From JACRIK01 sp040753835 (GTDB lineage: Bacteria; Planctomycetota; MHYJ01; JACQXL01): a stretch of DNA of 52,584 nt. This document shows, piece after piece, positions 32,343 through 40,901 of this stretch. The stretch's first letter is position 1. Each line of letters opens with the position of its first letter. The position numbers and the translations under genes are program-made. The notes below the pieces were generated by a model. It made no database searches and was not told where the DNA came from. It worked only from the letters and a program-made list of their open reading frames with translations. The stretch is from positions 1 to 52,584 of the forward strand of contig JBFMDM010000004.1 in assembly GCA_040753835.1 (NCBI GenBank). Direction: 5' to 3'.

Positions 32343-34808
32343 ATGACCAAGAAAATATACCTGGCGTTTTTGTGGCACCATCACCAGCCGTATTACCGCA
32401 TCGCCAACGGCGCCGTGACATTCCAGATGCCCTGGGTGCGCCTGCATGGCATCAAGGATTATTACGGGATGGCCGCGCTCATAGCGCAGTTCCCCAAGAT
32501 TAAGTCCAATATCAATCTCGTGCCCTCGCTCCTCAAGCAGATAAAGGAATACGTTGCCGGCGAGACCGACCGTTTGCTATTCCTGAGCCAGCGGCCTTCG
32601 TCAGAATTAAACCCCGAGGACAAGCAGTATATCCTGGAGAACGGGTTCCTGGCCCATCCGCAGAATATGATAGGCGCCTGCGCCCGCTATAAGGAACTCT
32701 ACACACTCTACCAAACCGCACGGCAAAGGGTCCTGGCCGAAAAATCCCAGACAGCCGATAATCTCCTGACCAACAGCCCGCAGAACGGCCAGGCCCTGAA
32801 GAAACTGCTCAAGAATCTTACCGAACAGGATTTTACGGACATTCTGGTCTGCAGTTCCCAGGTCTGGTTTCATCCGCTGATAATAGAGCGCGACAAGGAA
32901 CTCCAGGCGCTCCGTGCCAAGGGGCGCAATTACACCGAGGAGGACAAGAAACTGCTGGTGCAGAAACAACTCCACTATTTATCCGAAATCATCCCCCTGC
33001 ATAAAAAACTGCAGGACAGCGGGCAGATAGAAATAACGACCACGCCGTTTTACCATCCCATCCTGCCGTTGCTGTGCAATATGAATTCCACCCTGCAGGC
33101 GATGCCGCAGGCGGCCCTGCCGGCCGTGGACCAGAAGGCGCTCTTTGAGGACGCCCGATTGCAGATGGCCGAGGCAATGAAATTCTACAGGGAGCATTTC
33201 GGGATTGATGCCAGAGGCATCTGGCCGTCCGAGGGCTCGGTCGCGCCCTCAATGGCGCCGCTCCTGCTGGAGCAGAACGTCCGCTATTTCGCCTCGGATG
33301 AGGAAATCCTGGCCCATACCCTGGACCGGTCGTCGGACCATTTCTCCGGATTCCTGAACGACCTCTACCAGCCCTACAAGACCCGCGGGATGTCAGTGAT
33401 TTTCCGCGACCAGTATCTTTCCAATCTTATCGGGTTCCAGTACCAGCGCTGGAAGGCGTCTGATGCGGCGGAGCATCTGATAAACGAGATAAAGGCGGGC
33501 GCCAGCCGGACGCACCAGGAGGCGCCCCTGGTGAGCATCATCCTGGACGGCGAAAACCCCTGGGAGCATTATCCGAATAACGGCATAGAATTCCTGAGAT
33601 TACTCTACGAGCGCCTGAGCAATGATGCGGAAATAGAAACCGTGCGCATCAGCGATTATATAGAAAAACATCCGCCGGTGAAGGAACTGGATACCATCTA
33701 CGCCGGCTCGTGGATAAACCATAATTTCTCCATCTGGGTCGGGCACAAGGAAGACCGGGACGCCTGGGAATACCTGGCCAAGACCCGCGAGATGGTCAGC
33801 GAACAAAAGGCCAAAGGCGCGGAGCAATCCAAAATAGACCGGGCAATGGAGAGCATCTACATCGCCGAAGGCAGCGACTGGTATTGGTGGTTCGGGCACG
33901 AGCATTCCTCGGCCCTGGACGACCAGTTTGACCTGCTCTTCCGCAAGCATCTGATGAACGCCTACCAGGTCCTGGGCGTGAACGTGCCGGAATATCTGCA
34001 CCACCAGATAAAGGAGCGCCGGCAAAAGGAACTGCACACCCTGCCCTGGGGACTGCTGGACATCAAACTGGACGGAAAACGGAGCGATTATTTTGAATGG
34101 CTTCCGGCCGGGCAGTTTGATCCGGCCTCGGAATCCGGCGCGGCAATGGACCGCTCGTCGGACCTCGGCCGGATAATCTCGCGCATCTTCTTCGGGTTTG
34201 ACAAGCATAACCTCTGCCTTAGGATAGACCCGGCTGCCAACGGCGCGAAGGGCGCGCCTGCATTCCCGGACGGGATATATTTTGTGCTAAACTTCTTGAA
34301 GCCCTTGAGGCGGAAAGTTATCATCCCCGTTGGAAGCGAACGTAGTAAATATGACCAAACTGCCGGAGATTCTAAACCGCAGGCATTAGACGCTTCTAAC
34401 GGGGTCATCCGTGACATCTCCGTTCCCGCTAAGGCGGGAAGGGAAGGGAAGGATATCGTTGGACCCCTCAAACCGCGTTTCAGCATTCTGGATGAAAGCG
34501 GCGCGCCCCGCCCTGTTTCTGGTGGCGAGGGCGCTCTCGCTCCAGCGGATAAGAGCGGAGCGGTTATCCGGGAGGCGGATACGGTTGCAACCGGCGAAAT
34601 AGTTGAGATTCTTTGTCCGCTGGACGGGCTGGGATTCAAGCCGGGCGAAGAGGTTCAATTCTTCGTTGAGGCATATTCCATCCTGGGCGGCGGGGATAAA
34701 CCCTGTGATTGTTCTTTGGACCGGCTGATGGTCCGGCATCCGGAGAGTTTGCCGATAAAACTGGCCGTCCCGGCCGAGGACCTGGCGCACATTGATTGGA
34801 TAGCGTAA
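32343..34808 (+). CDS. Glycoside hydrolase family 57 alpha-glucan enzyme
   Basis: 821 residues. Starts with the GH57 motif FLWHHHQPYY. GIWPSEGSVAPS contains the likely nucleophile (Glu297) and IILDGENPWEHYPNNG the likely acid (Asp402); DWYWWFGHEHSS is a further family motif. The C-terminal ~220 residues form a beta-rich domain. GH57 enzymes are alpha-amylases, 4-alpha-glucanotransferases or amylopullulanases. With galT and glgA next door, a role in glycogen/starch turnover is likely. About residues 690-755 are interrupted by repeat-derived sequence (TTCCCGC/GCGGGAA stem at 34423-34440, 33-nt element at 34530-34562). It is probably cytoplasmic, with no signal peptide. Confidence 0.9.
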   Translation: MTKKIYLAFLWHHHQPYYRIANGAVTFQMPWVRLHGIKDYYGMAALIAQFPKIKSNINLVPSLLKQIKEYVAGETDRLLFLSQRPSSELNPEDKQYILENGFLAHPQNMIGACARYKELYTLYQTARQRVLAEKSQTADNLLTNSPQNGQALKKLLKNLTEQDFTDILVCSSQVWFHPLIIERDKELQALRAKGRNYTEEDKKLLVQKQLHYLSEIIPLHKKLQDSGQIEITTTPFYHPILPLLCNMNSTLQAMPQAALPAVDQKALFEDARLQMAEAMKFYREHFGIDARGIWPSEGSVAPSMAPLLLEQNVRYFASDEEILAHTLDRSSDHFSGFLNDLYQPYKTRGMSVIFRDQYLSNLIGFQYQRWKASDAAEHLINEIKAGASRTHQEAPLVSIILDGENPWEHYPNNGIEFLRLLYERLSNDAEIETVRISDYIEKHPPVKELDTIYAGSWINHNFSIWVGHKEDRDAWEYLAKTREMVSEQKAKGAEQSKIDRAMESIYIAEGSDWYWWFGHEHSSALDDQFDLLFRKHLMNAYQVLGVNVPEYLHHQIKERRQKELHTLPWGLLDIKLDGKRSDYFEWLPAGQFDPASESGAAMDRSSDLGRIISRIFFGFDKHNLCLRIDPAANGAKGAPAFPDGIYFVLNFLKPLRRKVIIPVGSERSKYDQTAGDSKPQALDASNGVIRDISVPAKAGREGKDIVGPLKPRFSILDESGAPRPVSGGEGALAPADKSGAVIREADTVATGEIVEILCPLDGLGFKPGEEVQFFVEAYSILGGGDKPCDCSLDRLMVRHPESLPIKLAVPAEDLAHIDWIA
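34530..34562 (+). repeat. 33-nt protein-embedded element, copy 2
   Basis: Encodes GALAPADKSGA inside the C-terminal domain of the GH57 protein. About 30 of 33 bases match the mnmE copy at 41529-41561. Confidence 0.85.
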
Positions 34809-34810
34809 CT

Positions 34811-34884
34811 TGGGTGATTGGGTGATTAGGTAATTGAGTATCAGAGGTCGTTTACTAATAACCCAATATCCTAATAACCTAACT
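34811..34884. repeat. 8-base-unit palindrome before galT
   Basis: Four 8-base units (TGGGTGAT type, 34811-34842) then an inverse arm of the same units, ending one base before the galT ATG. It replaces any normal ribosome-binding site. Confidence 0.75.
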
Positions 34885-34885
34885 T

Positions 34886-35887
34886 ATGTCCGAATTAAGA
34901 AAAGACCCGATATTAGGCCGCTGGGTAATCGTGGCATCCGAGCGTTCCAAGCGCCCGGTGGATTTCAAGGTGGAGGCGCCGCCAGCCAAAGGGCCGGCCA
35001 ACTGCCCGTTCTGCGAGGGCAATGAAAAGGTCACGCCGCCCGAAATATACGCCATCAGAAAGCCCTTTTCCGCGCCCAATGGCAAGGATTGGCTGGTCCG
35101 GGTCGTGCCCAACAAATTCCCGGCCCTGGCCATTGAGGGCAATATTGACAAGCGGGGCAAAGGCCTGTATGATTATATGCGGGGCATCGGCGCGCACGAG
35201 GTGATTATAGAAACGCCCCAGCACGCCTCGTCCTTTACGCCCCTGCCTGAGGAGCAAATACGGCTCGTATTCCAGACCTACCAAGCCCGGATGTCGGACC
35301 TGAAAAAAGACGACCGCTTTGCCTACGGACTGATATTCAAGAACGTGGGCGACCGGGCCGGCGCGTCTCTGGAGCACACCCATTCGCAACTGGTCGTTAC
35401 GCCCATTACGCCCATCCGCATCCAGCAGGAGATGAAGGGTTCGGAGAATTTTTACCAGTATCGCGGCCGGTGCATCTTCTGCGACATCATCCATCAGGAG
35501 ATGGAAGACGACGAGCGGGTGGTGATTAACGATGAGCATTTCATTGCGGTGGAACCATTTGCCTCGCGCTTCCCGTTCGAGACCTGGATTCTGCCCAAGC
35601 AGCACCTGACTCATTACGAGATGATACCGCCTCACCTGATACCGTCTCTGGCTTCCATAGCCAAAAAGGTATTCCAGAAACTGGAAAAGGCCCTGAGCCA
35701 TCCGGCCTATAATATGCTGGTGCACACCACGCCATTCACGATGGACGAGACCGAGTATTACCACTGGCACATAGAAATCATCCCGCGGATAACCCGGGTG
35801 GCCGGATTTGAATGGGGCACGGGGTTCTATATCAATTCAGTTCCGCCCGAGGACGCGGCCAAATATCTCAAGGAGATAACTGTTTAA
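34886..35887 (+). CDS. galT: Galactose-1-phosphate uridylyltransferase
   Basis: 333 residues. Zinc-type CPFC near residue 37, LEHTHSQLV (the active-site His-x-His, here HTHSQ, as in many bacterial/thermophile GalTs), a second CIFC around residue 195, and EYYHWHIEIIPR in the C-terminal HIT-like half. It transfers UMP between UDP-glucose and galactose-1-phosphate. The ATG lies right behind a palindromic repeat without a Shine-Dalgarno sequence. Its stop overlaps the glgA start by one base, so the two are coupled; some such enzymes act on other hexose phosphates in glycogen metabolism. Confidence 0.9.
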   Translation: MSELRKDPILGRWVIVASERSKRPVDFKVEAPPAKGPANCPFCEGNEKVTPPEIYAIRKPFSAPNGKDWLVRVVPNKFPALAIEGNIDKRGKGLYDYMRGIGAHEVIIETPQHASSFTPLPEEQIRLVFQTYQARMSDLKKDDRFAYGLIFKNVGDRAGASLEHTHSQLVVTPITPIRIQQEMKGSENFYQYRGRCIFCDIIHQEMEDDERVVINDEHFIAVEPFASRFPFETWILPKQHLTHYEMIPPHLIPSLASIAKKVFQKLEKALSHPAYNMLVHTTPFTMDETEYYHWHIEIIPRITRVAGFEWGTGFYINSVPPEDAAKYLKEITV

Positions 35888-37347
35888 TGGCTAATATGAA
35901 TGTCTGCCAGGTTGCCTCGGAGATGGTGCCGTTTGCCAAGACCGGCGGGCTGGCCGACGTCCTGGGCGCGCTTACGGCTCAACTGAAGAAATCCAGGATT
36001 AACGTTACGGCATTCCTGCCGCTCTATAAACAGGTCAAGACAAACACGCCGGGCCTTATTTCCACCGGCATCACGGTTAAGGTGCAGATTGGGGACAACC
36101 TGGTTTCCGGCACGATATGGAAAAGCAAGATTGGCAACGCGGACGTTTATTTTATCCAGCGCGACGAGTATTTTCAGCGCGATTATCTCTACGGCACGGC
36201 TGAGGGCGACTACAAGGACAACGCCGCGCGGTTCATATTCTTTTCCCGGGCCGTGCTGGAGGCCATCAAGACGCTGGGAATAAAGTGCGACATCATCCAC
36301 TGCCACGACTGGCAGAGCGCGCTCATACCGGTTTATCTCAAGACGCTGTATAAAAAAGAGCCCTGTTTTAAGAATACCAAAACCCTGCTGACGGTGCATA
36401 ATCTGGCCTATCAGGGCCTGTTCTGGCACTGGGATATGAAACTCATCGGGCTGGGCTGGGAGTATTTCAACTACAAACAGTTGGAATTCTACGGCCAGGT
36501 TAATTTCCTGAAGGGCGGCCTGGTCTTTGCGGATATGCTCTCTACGGTCAGCCCGCGCTATGCCCGGGAAATCCAGACGCCGGCCTTCGGCGAGCGATTA
36601 GACGGGGTCCTGCGCGAGCGCGCCGGCGACCTTTACGGCATCATCAACGGCGTGGATTACGGCCAGTGGAGCCCGGCAACAGACAAATTCATTCCGGTGA
36701 AATACTCACCGGCTAAACTTGCGGATAAATACAAGAACAAGCAGGCGTTACAGAAGAAGTGCAACCTGCCGACCGATGACGTTCCCATAATCGGGATGAT
36801 AGGCCGGCTGGCCGGGCAAAAGGGGTTTGACCTGGTATCCGAGGCCTTTGACGAGATAATGTCCGCATCAGGAGGAAAGACCGGATGCCAGTTCGTGTTA
36901 TTAGGCACCGGCGAGGAGAAATACCATCAGATATTCAGGGATATTGCCCGAAAATATCCGTCCCAGGTCTCGGCCAACATCACCTTTGACAACGCCCTGG
37001 CGCACCTGATAACAGCCGGAGCGGATATGTTTCTGATGCCGTCCAGATACGAGCCCTGCGGCCTGAACCAGTTGTATTCCCTGAAATACGGCACGATTCC
37101 GATTGTCCACGAGACCGGCGGTCTGGCTGACAGCATCCAACCGGTCCAGCAGTCCAAAAGACCAACAGGGTTTTCGTTCAGGAACTATTCAGCGGCTGAG
37201 ATGCTGGCCTGCATCAGGTCGGCCCTGGCGCTTTATGAAGACAAGAAGTCCTGGAAACAACTGATGAAGAACGCGATGCAGCAGGACTTTTCCTGGGAGC
37301 ACAGCAGCAAGGAATATATCGGGTTGTATAAGAAATTGTTGCAATGA
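35887..37347 (+). CDS. glgA: Glycogen synthase (ADP-glucose type, GT5)
   Basis: 486 residues starting at the ATG that overlaps the galT stop; the longer in-frame extension upstream is galT sequence read in another frame and is rejected. N-terminal VASEMVPFAKTGGLADVLGAL holds the KTGGL nucleotide-sugar motif. C-terminal PSRYEPCGLNQLYSLKYGTIPIVHETGGLADS is the GT5 donor-site signature. It adds glucose from ADP- (or UDP-) glucose to alpha-1,4-glucan. Operonic with galT and purD (4-base overlap). Confidence 0.93.
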   Translation: MANMNVCQVASEMVPFAKTGGLADVLGALTAQLKKSRINVTAFLPLYKQVKTNTPGLISTGITVKVQIGDNLVSGTIWKSKIGNADVYFIQRDEYFQRDYLYGTAEGDYKDNAARFIFFSRAVLEAIKTLGIKCDIIHCHDWQSALIPVYLKTLYKKEPCFKNTKTLLTVHNLAYQGLFWHWDMKLIGLGWEYFNYKQLEFYGQVNFLKGGLVFADMLSTVSPRYAREIQTPAFGERLDGVLRERAGDLYGIINGVDYGQWSPATDKFIPVKYSPAKLADKYKNKQALQKKCNLPTDDVPIIGMIGRLAGQKGFDLVSEAFDEIMSASGGKTGCQFVLLGTGEEKYHQIFRDIARKYPSQVSANITFDNALAHLITAGADMFLMPSRYEPCGLNQLYSLKYGTIPIVHETGGLADSIQPVQQSKRPTGFSFRNYSAAEMLACIRSALALYEDKKSWKQLMKNAMQQDFSWEHSSKEYIGLYKKLLQ

Positions 37348-38618
37348 AAATTCTCATAATCGGCTCAGGCGGACGGGAACACGCCCTGGCCTGGAAAATC
37401 AGCCAGTCGCCTTTAGTAAAGAAGTTATACGCCGCGCCTGGCAATCCGGGCATTGCGCAGGTGGCCGAATGCCTGCCTATCGCAGCCAACGAGATAGGCA
37501 AGATTAAAGAATTCGCCCTGAGCGAAAAGATAGACCTGACCGTGGTCGGGCCGGAACAGCCCCTGGTCAGCGGCATCGTGGACGAATTCCGCAAGGCCGG
37601 CCTGAAGATATTCGGGCCGACCAAGGCGGCCGCGGAACTGGAAGGCAGCAAGGTCTTTACCCGCGAACTGCTCAAACGGTTCGGCATTTCCTCGCCGTCT
37701 TTCAAGGTCGTGGCCTCGCTGGACGAGGCGATGAAATATCTTACCAAGGTGTCAATGCCCATCGTACTCAAGGCGGACGGCCTGGCCTCGGGCAAGGGCG
37801 TTACGGTCTGCGAGCACAAGGACATAGCCCTGGATGTTGTAACCAGGATAATGAAGGATAAAATATTCGGCGATTCCGGCAACAAGGTGGTGATTGAGGA
37901 ATTCCTTTCCGGCCAGGAGGTCTCGGTGCTGTCGTTAACCGACGGCAAGACCATCGCGGTCCTGGAGCCGGCCCGTGATTACAAGCGGCTGATGGACGAC
38001 AACAAGGGCCCGAATACCGGCGGGATGGGCGCCTATTCGCCGGTAAAATTCGTCACCCCGAAGATGATGGACAAAATAGTCGGCGAGATAATCGTGCCGA
38101 CCGTGCACGCAATGCATTCATCCAGCCGACCATACCAAGGAGTGCTTTATGCCGGACTGATGGTCTCGCCGGCCGGCATCAAGGTCCTGGAATACAACGT
38201 CCGGTTCGGCGACCCTGAGACCCAGCCGCTGATGATGCGCCTGAAAAGCGATATCGTGCCGCTCCTGATGGCCGTGGTGGAGCAGAAACTGGATAGAATC
38301 AAGCCCATAGAATGGCATAACGAGCCGGCGGTCTGCGTGGTGATGACCAGCAAGGGCTATCCGGCCTCGCCCAGGACAGGAGACGAGATAACCGGCCAAC
38401 TAGCCAACCGGCCAACCGGCCAAACAAAGGACTTCCAGGTTTTTCATGCAGGCACGGCCTTAAAAGACGAAAAGGTGGTAACATCCGGCGGGCGCGTGCT
38501 GGGCATTACAGCCCGGGCCAAGGACTTCGCCTCAGCGCGGCAGAAGGCCTATGACGCCGTAAAACAGATATCCTTTGACGGCGCGTTCTACCGGACCGAT
38601 ATCGCAAAAAATATATAA
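37344..38618 (+). CDS. purD: Phosphoribosylamine-glycine ligase
   Basis: 424 residues, the family length. Purine biosynthesis step 2. IIGSGGREHALAWKI at the N-terminus, VLKADGLASGKGV (ATP-grasp), EEFLSGQEVSVLSLTDG, RFGDPETQPLMMRL near the metal site. Around residue 350 the segment ITGQLANRPTGQTKDFQ is encoded by four tandem 8-base units (38392-38423) in a surface loop before VFHAGTAL. The reading frame is kept, and catalytic segments are intact. Its ATG overlaps the glgA stop by four bases, an unusual partner for a purine gene. Confidence 0.95.
   Translation: MKILIIGSGGREHALAWKISQSPLVKKLYAAPGNPGIAQVAECLPIAANEIGKIKEFALSEKIDLTVVGPEQPLVSGIVDEFRKAGLKIFGPTKAAAELEGSKVFTRELLKRFGISSPSFKVVASLDEAMKYLTKVSMPIVLKADGLASGKGVTVCEHKDIALDVVTRIMKDKIFGDSGNKVVIEEFLSGQEVSVLSLTDGKTIAVLEPARDYKRLMDDNKGPNTGGMGAYSPVKFVTPKMMDKIVGEIIVPTVHAMHSSSRPYQGVLYAGLMVSPAGIKVLEYNVRFGDPETQPLMMRLKSDIVPLLMAVVEQKLDRIKPIEWHNEPAVCVVMTSKGYPASPRTGDEITGQLANRPTGQTKDFQVFHAGTALKDEKVVTSGGRVLGITARAKDFASARQKAYDAVKQISFDGAFYRTDIAKNI
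38392..38423 (+). repeat. In-gene 8-base microrepeat (4 units) in purD
   Basis: Four adjacent 8-base units of consensus CCGGCCAA (second unit CTAGCCAA) inside the purD coding frame. Confidence 0.85.
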
Positions 38619-38623
38619 GTAAT

Positions 38624-38690
38624 TAGCCACTAAGGCACCAAGACACGAAGGAAATCCCGAATTCTTGGTGCTTTGGTGTCTTTGTGGCGA
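38624..38690. repeat. CACnAAGG palindrome before cdsA
   Basis: Three 8-base units (CACTAAGG type, 38628-38651) and an inverse arm to 38690, ending 20 bases before the cdsA ATG. Confidence 0.75.
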
Positions 38691-38710
38691 AAGTACGAGG
38701 AACTTTGCTG

Positions 38711-39592
38711 ATGTATCCCACACTAAAGAAACGGCTGATTATCAGTTTCAACCTGATTACCTTCATCGCCTTCCTGCTGGTCTTTGACTGGTTTTTCAAG
38801 GGCGTCAGCGGGTTCTATCTCATCCTGGCCCTGTTCTCCTCGCTCTGTTTCTACGAATTCGCCAAACTCTACTGGAATATCAATATCAAACTGCCCTGGC
38901 ATTTCCCGGTGATAACCGGGCTCTGCGGCATCGCCATCATCTGGATATTCTGGACCTTCCCGAAACTCATAGGGTTCTCAAAATATGCGGCTTACCTGCA
39001 GTTGATTATGTGGGAGATGCCGATGCTCCTGACCTTTGCACTGTTTATCGTCATCGCCATTTTATACTATCTTAAGCATATTAATGACTTCAGCCAGATT
39101 CTTATCCTGTTCTTCGGCTTTGTCTATGTCTATCTGCCCATCTGGTCCCTGGCGCGGTTGATGGCCAAAGGGATATATATCGTGCTTTATTTTATTGCGA
39201 TGGTGAAGATAGCGGATTCGCTTGCCTATTTCTGGGGCACCCGCTTCGGGAAGCACAAACTGGCCGAGAAGGTCAGCCCGAACAAGACCGTAGAGGGATT
39301 TATTGCCGGGCTCCTGGGCGCCGCGCTCCTCGGGATGATTGCTTTCTATCTACTGCCGGTCCGGGCCCTGAACCTGCCCGTTTCCATACCCTTTTGGCTG
39401 ATATTCATCGTTAATCTGGTAATCGTGTTCGTCTCCCAACTGGGCGACCTGTTTGAATCGTATATCAAGCGGTTCTGCAACGCCAAGGATTCGGGCAATA
39501 TCCTCGGTCCGATGGGCGGAATCCTGGACCTGAGCGACAGTTTATTATTGGCCGCGCCGGTCGCCGCGTTCCTGCTGTTGAAACTGTATTAA
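38711..39592 (+). CDS. cdsA: Phosphatidate cytidylyltransferase
   Basis: 293 residues from ATG 38711 (GAGGAA upstream); the 9-codon upstream extension is repeat DNA. Multi-pass membrane enzyme that makes CDP-diacylglycerol. The C-terminal signature is present but altered: SYIKRFCNAKDSGNILGPMGGILDLSDS where most CdsA proteins have PGHGG and DR(I/L/F)D. The two Asp of D-x-x-D remain, but His is Met and Arg is Leu. AYFWGTRFGKHKLAEKVSPNKTVEG matches the family's Mg/CTP-binding region. Probably active, possibly with modified metal geometry. Confidence 0.87.
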   Translation: MYPTLKKRLIISFNLITFIAFLLVFDWFFKGVSGFYLILALFSSLCFYEFAKLYWNINIKLPWHFPVITGLCGIAIIWIFWTFPKLIGFSKYAAYLQLIMWEMPMLLTFALFIVIAILYYLKHINDFSQILILFFGFVYVYLPIWSLARLMAKGIYIVLYFIAMVKIADSLAYFWGTRFGKHKLAEKVSPNKTVEGFIAGLLGAALLGMIAFYLLPVRALNLPVSIPFWLIFIVNLVIVFVSQLGDLFESYIKRFCNAKDSGNILGPMGGILDLSDSLLLAAPVAAFLLLKLY

Positions 39593-39602
39593 CCATAAGT
39601 AA

Positions 39603-39685
39603 GTTACAAAGGTTACAACAGTTACAAGGGTTACAATAGTTACGGTAACCTTTTTAACCTTTACAACCATTGTACCTTTTGTAAC
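39603..39685. repeat. 9-base-unit palindrome before phoH
   Basis: Five tandem 9-base units (consensus GTTACAAnn, 39603-39647) followed by the inverse arm to 39685, 13 bases before the phoH ATG. Confidence 0.8.
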
Positions 39686-39698
39686 ATCAGCGCTTATT

Positions 39699-40670
39699 AT
39701 GAAATTCCGTCGTAAAATCCGGCTTCCGGACAGCATTGACTTCGTGCGCACCTTCGGGCCTTATGACCAGTATCTGAAACTCATCCGCAACAAACTGGAT
39801 GTCAAGATATCGCTGGTCTCGTCCCGGAGCGGGCATCGGGAACTGATTATCGCCGGCCAGAAACAACCCGTGGAAACGGCATTTTATGCGCTCTCACGTA
39901 TGGTCTCGTCTCCGTCCAACAGCGAGGAGACCGTGCTGGGCCTGATAAACAACACCTGCGCCAACGGCACTAACAACAATGCCTCAGCGCCGTCGCCGCT
40001 GGGAACTCTGGCGCGCGACGTCTTTGCAGTGAAAGCACGTACTGAAGGCCAGAATAGTTACCTCAAGTGCCTTCAGGAGAACGATATCGTCATCGCCATT
40101 GGCCCGGCCGGGACCGGCAAGACCTATCTGGCCGTGGCCCGGGCGCTGGTATCATTCAAAAAAGGCGAGGTGCGCAAGATTATCCTCTGCCGTCCGGCCG
40201 TTGAGGCCGGCGAACGGCTGGGATTCCTGCCCGGCGACTACCAGGAAAAGGTCAATCCGTATCTCAGGCCGCTCTACGACGCCCTGAACAGTTTCCTGGA
40301 GTTCCAGCAACTGCGCCGGCTGATGGAGAACGAGATAGTTGAGGTCGTGCCCTTGGCCTATATGCGCGGCCGGAACCTGGACAACGCCTTTATGATATTA
40401 GACGAGGCCCAGAACGCCACCTCGGAGCAGATGAAGATGTTCCTGACCCGGATGGGCCAGAACTCCAAGATTGTGGTAACCGGAGACGTCACCCAGATAG
40501 ACCTGCCGTTCGGCAAGACCTCCGGGCTGGTGGAATCCCAGTCCGTCCTGGCACACATCAAGGGCATTGCCTTCTGCTATCTCACCCGGGCCGACATTGT
40601 CCGCCATCCGCTGGTCCAATGCGTGGTTGACGCCTATGAAGCAAAGCGTCCGGTAAAGGCAAAGCGGTAA
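39699..40670 (+). CDS. phoH: PhoH-family ATPase
   Basis: 323 residues. N-terminal KH-like part about 1-100. The PhoH ATPase core has Walker A GPAGTGKTYLA (about 131-141), LGFLPGDYQEKVNPYLRPLYDAL, and Walker B FMILDEAQNAT (about 230-240), then TGDVTQIDLP. PhoH proteins are RNA-associated P-loop ATPases linked to rRNA maturation with YbeY. It follows cdsA, with a large palindrome between. No ybeY is visible downstream within this window. Confidence 0.92.
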   Translation: MKFRRKIRLPDSIDFVRTFGPYDQYLKLIRNKLDVKISLVSSRSGHRELIIAGQKQPVETAFYALSRMVSSPSNSEETVLGLINNTCANGTNNNASAPSPLGTLARDVFAVKARTEGQNSYLKCLQENDIVIAIGPAGTGKTYLAVARALVSFKKGEVRKIILCRPAVEAGERLGFLPGDYQEKVNPYLRPLYDALNSFLEFQQLRRLMENEIVEVVPLAYMRGRNLDNAFMILDEAQNATSEQMKMFLTRMGQNSKIVVTGDVTQIDLPFGKTSGLVESQSVLAHIKGIAFCYLTRADIVRHPLVQCVVDAYEAKRPVKAKR

Positions 40671-40901
40671 TAGGTTGCCGCACTTTCTTATACAACCCAT
40701 CAAAAAAACAAACACCTTCGTCTCTAATACCTTATCATATCCTATATGGTGGCAAAAATTCATCTGTATTATCAATTATATTCAATAGTTCTGCCACTTC
40801 TCCTTTACCTTGTATTCCTTGCCCCAGTTCTTTTTAGGCGGCGCTGGCTCTTATTCATCATCCTCTTCATATTTTGGATTTTTTGATATGGGATAGGCGC
40901 C
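40671..40901. other. Convergent intergenic stretch (phoH / mnmE)
   Basis: About 230 bases with no supported gene. On the minus strand right after the mnmE stop, the same frame reads GAYPISKNPKYEEDDE, stop, then EPAPPKKNWGKEYKVKEKWQNY, stop, which looks like a possible decayed C-terminus but cannot be assigned. Confidence 0.4.

Noticed and set aside
35812..35886. N-terminal extension of GlgA to 35812
   Set aside because: It is galT coding sequence in another frame; the family N-terminus starts at the overlapping ATG 35887.
40760..40900. Decayed gene after mnmE (EPAPPKKNWGKEYKVKEKWQNY on the minus strand)
   Set aside because: Only about 22 codons between stops, no start or ribosome-binding site, and no recognised family; noted but not called.
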